DNA from: Modestobacter sp.
GTDB taxonomy: Bacteria; Actinomycetota; Actinomycetes; Mycobacteriales; Geodermatophilaceae
Length of the DNA: 20,405 nucleotides
NCBI GenBank assembly: GCA_025965635.1
Contig: JAOPWO010000008.1
Location: forward strand, 1-20,405
Direction: 5' to 3'
Shown here: positions 13,759-20,405 of the stretch, piece after piece
How positions within the stretch are numbered: position 1 is the first letter of the stretch
Layout of the letters: every line of letters begins with the position of its first letter
Notes under the pieces: generated by a model
What the model was told of the DNA's origin: nothing
The model's database searches: none
Seen by the model: the letters and a program-made list of their open reading frames with translations, nothing else
Translations under genes and position numbers: made by a program

Positions 13759-13764
13759 TAGGGT
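13759..13764 (+). promoter_or_regulatory. Candidate -10 box for leaderless hydroxyacid dehydrogenase gene
   Basis: TAGGGT is eight bases before GTG 13773. The -35 region is occupied by a perfect 9-bp tandem repeat GGCCGGGCC (13732-13749), so no -35 consensus is visible. Confidence 0.5.
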
Positions 13765-13772
13765 CGGCACCC

Positions 13773-14741
13773 GTGCCCGAGCCCCACGCCGATGTGACCC
13801 TCGACCTGGCCCCCGACCAGCCGTTGCACGTGCTCGTGCCGTCCGCGGAGCTCGCGGCGGCGGCCGAGGCGCTCTCGCCCCGGGTGTCCGCCCATCTGGT
13901 CGACCCGCAGGCCGGTCCGCCCACCGGCGAGGCCGCGCAGGCGGTGGTGTGGGTCCCGCCGGGGCAGCGCGCGGCCGGTCTGCCGGACAACGGGTTCCTG
14001 GACAGCCTGCCCGGGCTGCGGTTGGTGCAGCTGGTCAGCGCCGGCGCGGAGGCCTACGCCGGCCGGCTGCCCGACCGGATGGTGCTGTGCAACGCGCGCG
14101 GGGCGCACACCCCGGCGACCGCCGAGTGGGCCGTGGCGGCGATGCTCGCGGCGCAGCGCGGGCTGCCGTTCTTCGTCCGCGAGCAGGACGCCGGCCGCTG
14201 GTCCTACCGCCCGCACACCTCCCTCGTGGGTGCCCGGGTGCTCGTGGTCGGTGCCGGCGACATCGGGCGCGCGATCGGCCGGGTGCTCGCCGGCTTCGAC
14301 GTCGAGCTCACCTACGTCGCGCGCAGCCCGCGGGAGGGCGTCCGCGGCGTCGACGAGTTGCCCGACCTGCTGCCGCACGCCGACGTGGTGGTCGTCATCG
14401 TCCCGGTCACCCCGGACACCACCCGGCTGGTCGACGCGGGCTTCCTGGGCGCCATGGCAGACGGCGCCCTGCTGGTGAACGCCGCCCGGGGCATCGTCGT
14501 GGACACCGATGCCCTGCTGGCCGAGCTGATCGCCGGCCGGCTGCGGGCGGCGCTGGACGTGACCGATCCCGAACCGCTGCCGGCGGGCCACCCGCTGTGG
14601 TCCGCGCCAGGACTGCTCCTCACCCCCCACATCGCCGGTGCGGTGCCGCAGGGCAACGCGCGGGCGGTGCGGGCGGTCACCGACCAGCTGGCCCGGATCC
14701 TGGCGGGGGAGCCGCTCCGGAACGTGGTCACCGACTACTGA
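13773..14741 (+). CDS. D-isomer specific 2-hydroxyacid dehydrogenase family protein
   Basis: These NAD(P)-dependent enzymes reduce 2-ketoacids or oxidise D-2-hydroxyacids in the cytoplasm. The 322-residue protein has the Rossmann motif GAGDIG (160-165), then the catalytic set R239 (NAARG), E267 (DPEPLP) and H286 (TPHIAG). NARGAHTPATAEWAVAAMLA (107-126) is the usual segment leading into the cofactor domain. The N-terminal catalytic half is short and divergent, as in the GhrA/hydroxypyruvate-reductase-like groups; the exact substrate cannot be read from sequence. The GTG at 13773 follows TAGGGT at leaderless spacing; an upstream in-frame extension would run through the neighbouring promoter. 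It is divergent from the lipoprotein gene and convergent with the PH-like gene. Confidence 0.88.
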   Translation: MPEPHADVTLDLAPDQPLHVLVPSAELAAAAEALSPRVSAHLVDPQAGPPTGEAAQAVVWVPPGQRAAGLPDNGFLDSLPGLRLVQLVSAGAEAYAGRLPDRMVLCNARGAHTPATAEWAVAAMLAAQRGLPFFVREQDAGRWSYRPHTSLVGARVLVVGAGDIGRAIGRVLAGFDVELTYVARSPREGVRGVDELPDLLPHADVVVVIVPVTPDTTRLVDAGFLGAMADGALLVNAARGIVVDTDALLAELIAGRLRAALDVTDPEPLPAGHPLWSAPGLLLTPHIAGAVPQGNARAVRAVTDQLARILAGEPLRNVVTDY

Positions 14742-14749
14742 GAAGGGTC

Positions 14750-14772
14750 GCCTGCCCCCACCACCCGCAGGC
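14750..14772. terminator. Hairpin between convergent genes
   Basis: GCCTGC (14750-14755) and GCAGGC (14767-14772) form a 6-bp stem with an 11-base loop, nine bases after the hydroxyacid dehydrogenase stop. It lies in the 77-bp gap before the end of the convergent PH-like gene. No T-run follows, so this is a modest candidate. Confidence 0.35.
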
Positions 14773-14818
14773 TCGCGCGGGGTCCTGCTGGGGGCCGCTC
14801 CGGCGGGGAGGGTCTTCT

Positions 14819-15205
14819 TCAGGGCGCGGGGATGCGGCCGCCGGATGCCGCGGCCAGGCGGTCGAGGTCGCGCAGCCGGAGCACCGGCAGCCGCAGCTCG
14901 GTCCCGCGGGTGCTCACCAGCCACAGCTCGCCGCGCGGCCCCACCCGGATGCCGGCCACCTCGGTCCATGGGACGTGCCGCCGGCGGACCAGCGAACGCA
15001 CCGTGACGCCGGCGCCGGGGTCGTCGGGGGACGCCCCGCCGGTCACGTCCACTCCCACCCGGAGCACCCAGGCCGCGGCGAGCACCGGCACCAGCAGGAG
15101 CAGCGCGGCCCACGGGCCGGCTGCGGCGGTCGGCAGCACGCAGAGCAGCAGCAGGGCGACGGGAAGGAGCGCGGTCCGGCTCATCCGGAAGCGGGCGACA
15201 GCCAC
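14819..15205 (-). CDS. Small PH-like domain membrane protein
   Basis: The 128-residue protein has two hydrophobic segments (residues about 11-27 and 31-49), then a soluble C-terminal part with the pattern VRSLVRRRHVPWTEVAGIRVGPRGELWLVSTRGTELRLPV, typical of bacterial PH-like domains that follow two membrane helices. In that family the helical pair anchors the domain at the inner membrane; its ligand is unknown. The start GTG 15205 lies eight bases after GATCAT on the minus strand, a weaker -10 than its neighbours. ATG 15184 is an alternative. The open frame reaching back to 15520 runs into ilvD and is not credible. The gene is divergent from ilvD, leaving an 88-bp shared promoter region. Confidence 0.75.
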   Translation of the reverse strand: MAVARFRMSRTALLPVALLLLCVLPTAAAGPWAALLLLVPVLAAAWVLRVGVDVTGGASPDDPGAGVTVRSLVRRRHVPWTEVAGIRVGPRGELWLVSTRGTELRLPVLRLRDLDRLAAASGGRIPAP

Positions 15206-15279
15206 GTCTGCAGATGATCCCAGGCCCGCCGTGGCGGCCTCGCCGGACGGTGGCTGCCCACGTGCTGCGCAGCGCGGCC

Positions 15280-15285
15280 TAGCAT
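15280..15285 (+). promoter_or_regulatory. Candidate -10 box for leaderless ilvD
   Basis: TAGCAT lies eight bases before GTG 15294. With no Shine-Dalgarno sequence in front of the GTG, leaderless translation is the simplest reading. The -35 region shows no strong consensus. Confidence 0.5.
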
Positions 15286-15293
15286 GCCTGGAC

Positions 15294-17006
<1,713 letters not shown>

Positions 17007-17015
17007 ACCGCCACA

Positions 17016-17051
17016 CCTCCCCGCTCACCCCGCTCGGGGTGAGCGGGGAGG
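17016..17051 (+). terminator. Strong hairpin terminator of ilvD
   Basis: CCTCCCCGCTCACCCC (17016-17031) and GGGGTGAGCGGGGAGG (17036-17051) form a perfect 16-bp stem closed by the tetraloop GCTC, nine bases after the ilvD stop. No T-run follows, so it belongs to the U-less hairpins reported in actinobacteria. Confidence 0.75.
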
Positions 17052-17056
17052 ACACC

Positions 17057-17070
17057 CACCCCTAGGGGTG
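17057..17070. promoter_or_regulatory. 14-bp perfect palindrome upstream of the GGDEF-EAL gene
   Basis: CACCCCTAGGGGTG is self-complementary over its full length. It lies five bases after the ilvD terminator and 53 bases before the GTG at 17124, near the expected -35 region of that gene. It could be a dimeric repressor or activator site. It could instead be a second, loopless part of the terminator region. Confidence 0.35.
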
Positions 17071-17123
17071 AGGACCAGCCGGGTGCGCTGTGGAGCGGGG
17101 GCCGCCCCGCCGACAACCCTGCT

Positions 17124-19823
17124 GTGGACCAGAAGCGGCGACGCACACCCGGCCGTTGGCTGCTGGCCGTCCCGGTGCTGACCGGCGCGGCCGGCGGCGC
17201 CCTGCCCGGTGCGGGCCGCCTCCTGGCGGTGGCCGCGGCCCTGCTCGCGGTCATCGTGCTGTGGCGGGCCGGCCGGCGGTCGGCCGGCGGGGCCCGCGGC
17301 TGGACGTTGATGGCCGCCGCCATCGTGTTCAGCGTCGTCGGCAACGCCGTGGTCGGGTTCCGGGGTGCCGGTGGCGACGCGCTGCACGATCCGGCCCGCT
17401 TCTTCGCCTTCATGCCTGCCGTCGTGCTGGCCCTGGCCGGGGTGCTCGGCCTGCTCACCTGGGCGCAGCTGCGCCGGGGCGGAGCCCGGCTGATCACCGA
17501 GACGGCACTGTTCTTCAGCGCGGCGATGGTGCTGGCGCAGGTGCTCGTGGTCGGGCCCGTGCTGGAGCGCTCGGCCCTCGACCCCGCGGGTCGCGCCGCG
17601 ATCGAGTTGTCCTGCTTCGCGACGGCGCTGCTGCTGTCCGCTCTGCTCGTGCTGGTCTCGGTGTCGCCCGGGCGGCGGGTCACCGGCGCCGTCCTGCTGC
17701 TGGCCACGACCACGATGGCCGTCGGCCGGTTCGCCACGATGACCCATGCCGGGCCCCTGGCCGTCCTCCTCCCGTGGGTACCGGCCTTCCAGATCACCGC
17801 CCTCCTCCTGGTGGTCCTGGCCGTGCTCCGCGACCGCGGACCGGGCAGCGACGGGCAGGTGCCGCCGACCCACCGGCCCACCCGGCTCAGCCTGGCCGGC
17901 CAGTTGCTCCCGCACCTGGTGATGGTGTTGTCCGCCCTGCTGTTCGTGGGCACCGCCGTGCTCGGTGCCCGCCACACCCTGGTGGCTGCGGCTGCCGTGC
18001 TGGCCGGGCTCGTGCTCACCGCGCTGCACCGGGCGGTCACCGCCCGGGACGAGGCACGGGTCGCCACCCGGGTGCACCGCAGCGAGGCCTACTTCCGCTC
18101 CCTGGTGCGCTCCAGCAGCGACGCCGTCCTGATCCTCGACGGCGACCTGCGGGTCACCTGGGCCGCGCCCACCCTGGTCGCCGGGGTCGCCGACGCCGGC
18201 GCCGAGCTGGTGGGCGCCCGGCTGCCCGACGTGGTGCACGCCGACGACGCAGAGTCGGTCGCCGGCTGGCTGACCGGCGACGCCGCGGGCGCCGGCCCGT
18301 CCGGCCTGCTCACCTTCCGGCTGCCGGCGCTGCGCGGGCGCTGGCGGGTGCTGGAGACCGGCGTCAGCGACCTGCGGGCCGACGACGACGTCCAGGCGCT
18401 CGTGCTGCACTGCCGCGACGTGACCGCCCGGCTGGACCGCGAGGACCAGCTGCACTCCATCGCCTTCATCGACCCGCTCACCGGGCTGCCCAACCGGGCC
18501 GCCCAGATGGTCGCCCTGAGCAGCCGGCTGGGCGCGCTCAACGACCACGCCGATGCAGAGCTGGCGGCTCTCGCGACCGACGGCCCGGCCGCTGCGGTCG
18601 ACCCGGTCGAGGGCGCCTCCCTGCTGCTGTTCGAGCTGCAGGGCCTGCACGAGTCCCGTGAGCACGCCGGTGGCGACGTCGTCGACCTCGCGCTGGTGGA
18701 GATCGGCCGGCGGCTGCGCAGCACCCTGCGCAGCGAGGACCAGGTGGCCCGGGTCGGCGCGGAGGTCTTCAGCGTCCTGGCCATCGGCACCCGCGCCGAC
18801 GTCGACCGGGTGGCGTCCCGCTGCCTGTCGGTGATCGAGCAGCCGCTGGCCACCGACTCCGGCCTGGTGGACCTGACCGCCGCCGTCGGCCTGGTGCCCC
18901 TGTCGGCCGGGCTCTCCGAGCGGGACGCCCTGGACCGCGCGGACCTGGCGCTGCGGGACGCGCGAGCGGCGACCCCCGGCACGGTGCGCCGCTACTCCGA
19001 CGACCTCGGCGCCGCCCGCGACCGGCAGGAGCAGCTGCGCCGTGACCTGATGGGCGCACGCGAGCGGGGCGAGCTGGCCCTGGCCTGGCAGCCCATCGTG
19101 GCGCTGGCCGACCACCGGATCACCGGGATCGAGGCCTCGCTCCGCTGGCGGCACCCCGTGCTCGGTGACGTGCCCCCCGAGGAGTTCCTGCCCGTGGCCG
19201 CGCGTGCCGGTCTGGACGTCGACCTGCAGCGCTGGGTGCTGCGTGAGGCCACGGTCGCCGCGGCCGGGCTGCCCGGGCAGGGCCTGGCCCTGAAGCTGGG
19301 CGTCGACATCTCGGTGCAGCACCTGGCGTCGGGCACCCTGGTCGGCGACGTGTCCGCGGCGCTGCAGGCCAGCGGTCTGCCACCGGAGCAGCTGGTCGTG
19401 GAGATCTGCGAGGCCGCGGTCGCCGGCGGCGGGGAGCGTGAGGCAGCCGACGTCGCCGCCCTCCGGCTGATGGGCGTGCACCTGGCGCTCGACGACTTCG
19501 GGAGCGGCCACGCGTCGCTGCCGCAGCTCTCCCGGCTGCCGGTCGACGTCATCAAGCTCGACCGGTCGTTCCTGTCCCGCGTCGACCGCGACCCCTACAC
19601 CCGGGCGGTGTGCGAGTCCGTCGTGGGCATCGGAGCCGCGCTGAACGTCGACGTCGTGGCCGTCGGGGTGGAGACCACCGGGCAGCTCGCGGTCCTGGAG
19701 TCGATCGGCTGCGGCTTCGCGCAGGGCTTCCTGCTCTCCCGCCCGGTCAGCCTGGCCGCGCTGGTCGAGCTGCTGGAGCAGGGCGCCGGGCAGCTGTGGC
19801 CCGGCATCCCCGGCCGGGTGTGA
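17124..19823 (+). CDS. Membrane PAS-GGDEF-EAL protein with degenerate catalytic motifs
   Basis: The 899-residue protein has about eight membrane helices in residues 1-310, a PAS domain (about 320-440, SEAYFRSLVRSSSDAVLILD), a GGDEF domain (about 445-610, FIDPLTGLPNRA) and an EAL domain (about 640-890). The diguanylate cyclase motif reads GAEVF (545-549) instead of GGDEF, so cyclase activity is not expected. In the EAL domain the motif is EAS (E670); the metal-site Asn is D728; the Glu normally found in AEGVE is V847. E760, D790-D791, K811, E850 and Q867 are kept. Phosphodiesterase activity is therefore doubtful, and a role as cyclic-di-GMP receptor or as a non-catalytic signalling protein is more likely (inference). 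The GTG at 17124 is the first start in frame and has neither a clear ribosome binding site nor a good -10. Its stop overlaps the next GTG by four bases. Confidence 0.88.
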   Translation: MDQKRRRTPGRWLLAVPVLTGAAGGALPGAGRLLAVAAALLAVIVLWRAGRRSAGGARGWTLMAAAIVFSVVGNAVVGFRGAGGDALHDPARFFAFMPAVVLALAGVLGLLTWAQLRRGGARLITETALFFSAAMVLAQVLVVGPVLERSALDPAGRAAIELSCFATALLLSALLVLVSVSPGRRVTGAVLLLATTTMAVGRFATMTHAGPLAVLLPWVPAFQITALLLVVLAVLRDRGPGSDGQVPPTHRPTRLSLAGQLLPHLVMVLSALLFVGTAVLGARHTLVAAAAVLAGLVLTALHRAVTARDEARVATRVHRSEAYFRSLVRSSSDAVLILDGDLRVTWAAPTLVAGVADAGAELVGARLPDVVHADDAESVAGWLTGDAAGAGPSGLLTFRLPALRGRWRVLETGVSDLRADDDVQALVLHCRDVTARLDREDQLHSIAFIDPLTGLPNRAAQMVALSSRLGALNDHADAELAALATDGPAAAVDPVEGASLLLFELQGLHESREHAGGDVVDLALVEIGRRLRSTLRSEDQVARVGAEVFSVLAIGTRADVDRVASRCLSVIEQPLATDSGLVDLTAAVGLVPLSAGLSERDALDRADLALRDARAATPGTVRRYSDDLGAARDRQEQLRRDLMGARERGELALAWQPIVALADHRITGIEASLRWRHPVLGDVPPEEFLPVAARAGLDVDLQRWVLREATVAAAGLPGQGLALKLGVDISVQHLASGTLVGDVSAALQASGLPPEQLVVEICEAAVAGGGEREAADVAALRLMGVHLALDDFGSGHASLPQLSRLPVDVIKLDRSFLSRVDRDPYTRAVCESVVGIGAALNVDVVAVGVETTGQLAVLESIGCGFAQGFLLSRPVSLAALVELLEQGAGQLWPGIPGRV

Positions 19824-20201
19824 GCGCCTCGGGTCCGGTCGTCCTGGCCATGCGTCGCCGTCCCGCTGGCCTCGGGCCGCCGGCCCTGGTGCTGGCCGCC
19901 GTCGAGCTCCTGGCTCCCGGCGTCGCCTCCTCGGCCACTCCCGCCGGGCCGGCGCTGGCCACCCAGGACGCCGGCGTCATCCGGTCCGCCGGCGGGCGGC
20001 TGCGCGTGCCCGCGGTGCTGGACGGCACCGTCGCGCTGGTCGCCCGCGGCCGGTCGGGGTGTCGACGCCGGCCTGCTGGACGCCGGGCCGGTCGACGGAA
20101 CGCTGCCCGCCACCGCACCGGCGGTCGCCCGACCGGCTCCGTACCCGTCGCCGTCCCACATCCGCGGGCCCGGTGTCCACCTGGTGGGACGGCCCGGTTG
20201 A
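19820..20201 (+). pseudogene. Short exported-protein ORF, apparently frameshifted
   Basis: GTG 19820 overlaps the stop of the GGDEF-EAL gene (GTGA). An internal ATG at 19850 opens a good signal peptide: MRRRPAGLG, a hydrophobic core, then ASSATPA. The frame is GC-rich at third positions up to GRSG near 20056. Beyond that it becomes Arg-rich, while the neighbouring frame continues with good coding character (VDAGLLDAGPVDGTLPATAPAVA) to TGA 20199-20201. One extra G in the GGGG run at 20056-20059 would explain this. As sequenced, the first frame runs on to 20266 through the ilvB leader, which is unlikely to be meaningful. I recognise no family. A sequencing error would make this an intact secreted protein of about 126 residues. 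Confidence 0.45.
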
Positions 20202-20227
20202 CGGGGAGCCGGTCGGGGGCGCAGAGT
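20198..20227 (+). promoter_or_regulatory. Promoter of the ilvB leader
   Basis: TTGACG (20198-20203) and CAGAGT (20222-20227) are 18 bases apart. The -35 is nearly perfect; the -10 differs from TANNNT at its first base. Start of transcription is predicted at or near 20234, the GTG of the leader peptide. The -35 overlaps the stop codon of the preceding frameshifted ORF. Confidence 0.6.
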
Positions 20228-20233
20228 GTCCTG

Positions 20234-20266
20234 GTGCTCCGCACCCTCCTCGTAGTCATCCCCTAG
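20234..20266 (+). CDS. ilvB leader peptide (attenuation control)
   Basis: The ten-codon ORF GTG to TAG encodes MLRTLLVVIP, where six of the nine residues after the start are Leu, Val or Ile, the three end products of the pathway. It begins six bases after the -10 box, so it would be translated from a leaderless transcript. Ribosome speed at these codons would report charged branched-chain tRNA levels. A longer reading from TTG 20198 would add 12 residues but would place the promoter inside the ORF. Such leaders before ilvB are known in Corynebacterium and Streptomyces; this particular sequence is read directly here. Confidence 0.75.
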   Translation: MLRTLLVVIP

Positions 20267-20292
20267 CGCGCCGGTCGCCCCGACCGACGCGC
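20266..20292 (+). promoter_or_regulatory. Upstream hairpin of the ilvB attenuator
   Basis: GCGCG (20266-20270) and CGGTC (20272-20276) pair with CGCGC (20288-20292) and GACCG (20282-20286), leaving one C/A mismatch and a GCCCC loop. It starts at the last base of the leader stop codon, so a ribosome at the stop would cover its 5' arm. It may act as a pause or switching hairpin. Confidence 0.6.
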
Positions 20293-20294
20293 CG

Positions 20295-20327
20295 CCCCTC
20301 CGTGCCAACCGGCACGAGGGGTTTTTT
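20295..20327 (+). terminator. Intrinsic terminator of the ilvB attenuator
   Basis: CCCCT (20295-20299) and CGTGCC (20301-20306) pair with AGGGG (20317-20321) and GGCACG (20311-20316) across an AACC loop, with one bulged C at 20300, giving 11 bp. Six T follow directly (20322-20327). It is the only classical stem-plus-T-run terminator I saw in the window, and it lies between the leader peptide and ilvB. Confidence 0.85.
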
Positions 20328-20384
20328 GTTGGCCGGGGAACGTCCGGCCGACGACCGCGCCCCCCGCCGCACCCCACCCCGTCC

Positions 20385-20390
20385 AGGGAG
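20385..20390 (+). promoter_or_regulatory. Ribosome binding site of ilvB
   Basis: AGGGAG lies ten bases before the ATG at 20401. With the attenuator upstream, it marks the start of the structural gene. Confidence 0.5.
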
Positions 20391-20400
20391 ATCGTCGAAG

Positions 20401-20405
20401 ATGAG
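20401..20405 (+). CDS. ilvB: Presumed start of ilvB (acetolactate synthase large subunit), only five bases in window
   Basis: Only ATG AG is visible before the window ends, so nothing can be read from the protein. The assignment rests on context: a leader peptide rich in Leu/Val/Ile, an intrinsic terminator, a ribosome binding site at suitable spacing, and ilvD nearby. Acetolactate synthase, first enzyme of the valine/isoleucine pathway, is the usual gene behind such a leader in actinobacteria. leuA or another branched-chain gene is possible. Confidence 0.5.

Noticed and set aside
13681..13770. Thirty-residue N-terminal extension of the dehydrogenase lipoprotein
   Set aside because: It would run through the divergent promoter region and put about 60 residues before the lipobox cysteine. 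GTG 13680 has a -10 box at leaderless spacing and gives a normal lipoprotein signal.
20198..20233. TTG 20198 as start of a longer 22-residue ilvB leader peptide
   Set aside because: TTGACG is better read as the -35 box, and no ribosome binding site precedes it. The GTG at 20234 lies where transcription is expected to begin.

Overview
This window looks like a stretch of core chromosome from a very GC-rich actinobacterium. Codon third positions are almost all G or C, starts are often GTG, and many genes seem to be read from leaderless transcripts. The order cysteine desulfurase, mnmA, MetE-like protein, ligA, reverse-strand ACT protein, gatC, gatA, gatB matches the arrangement I recall around Rv3025c to Rv3009c of Mycobacterium tuberculosis. 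The 13E12/DUF222 remnant and the base composition suggest Geodermatophilaceae (Blastococcus, Geodermatophilus or Modestobacter). That family placement is inference.

Region 1 (1-2244) is a tRNA thiolation pair: a cysteine desulfurase cut by the left edge, then mnmA overlapping it by four bases. Region 2 (2245-5936) is partly decayed. It holds a secreted 5'-nucleotidase pseudogene with several frameshifts, a lost metal motif and a nonsense codon; an intact half-length MetE-like protein; a DUF222/HNH pseudogene that still carries a good promoter and a LexA (SOS) box; and a doubtful small membrane ORF. Region 3 (5937-12520) is ligA, a convergent ACT-domain gene, and a gatC-gatA-(small two-helix membrane protein)-gatB operon in which every junction overlaps by four bases.

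Region 4 (12517-15205) has a lipoprotein of the glucose/sorbosone dehydrogenase family, divergent from a D-2-hydroxyacid dehydrogenase, then a small PH-like membrane protein divergent from ilvD. Region 5 (15294-20405) is ilvD with a strong hairpin terminator, and a 899-residue membrane PAS-GGDEF-EAL protein whose two cyclic-di-GMP domains are both degenerate. It is followed by a short, apparently frameshifted secreted-protein ORF and a complete ilvB leader: promoter, 10-codon peptide rich in Leu/Val/Ile, hairpin, intrinsic terminator with six T, ribosome binding site, and the first five bases of the presumed ilvB.

Most of the window is ordinary housekeeping sequence, and I found no new multi-gene defence or mobile system. 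The points most worth checking are the branched-chain amino-acid attenuator, the SOS box in front of a dead DUF222 gene, the doubly degenerate GGDEF-EAL protein, the recurrent -10/GTG leaderless layout (including a six-codon upstream ORF touching gatC), and the unnamed membrane protein inside the gat operon.
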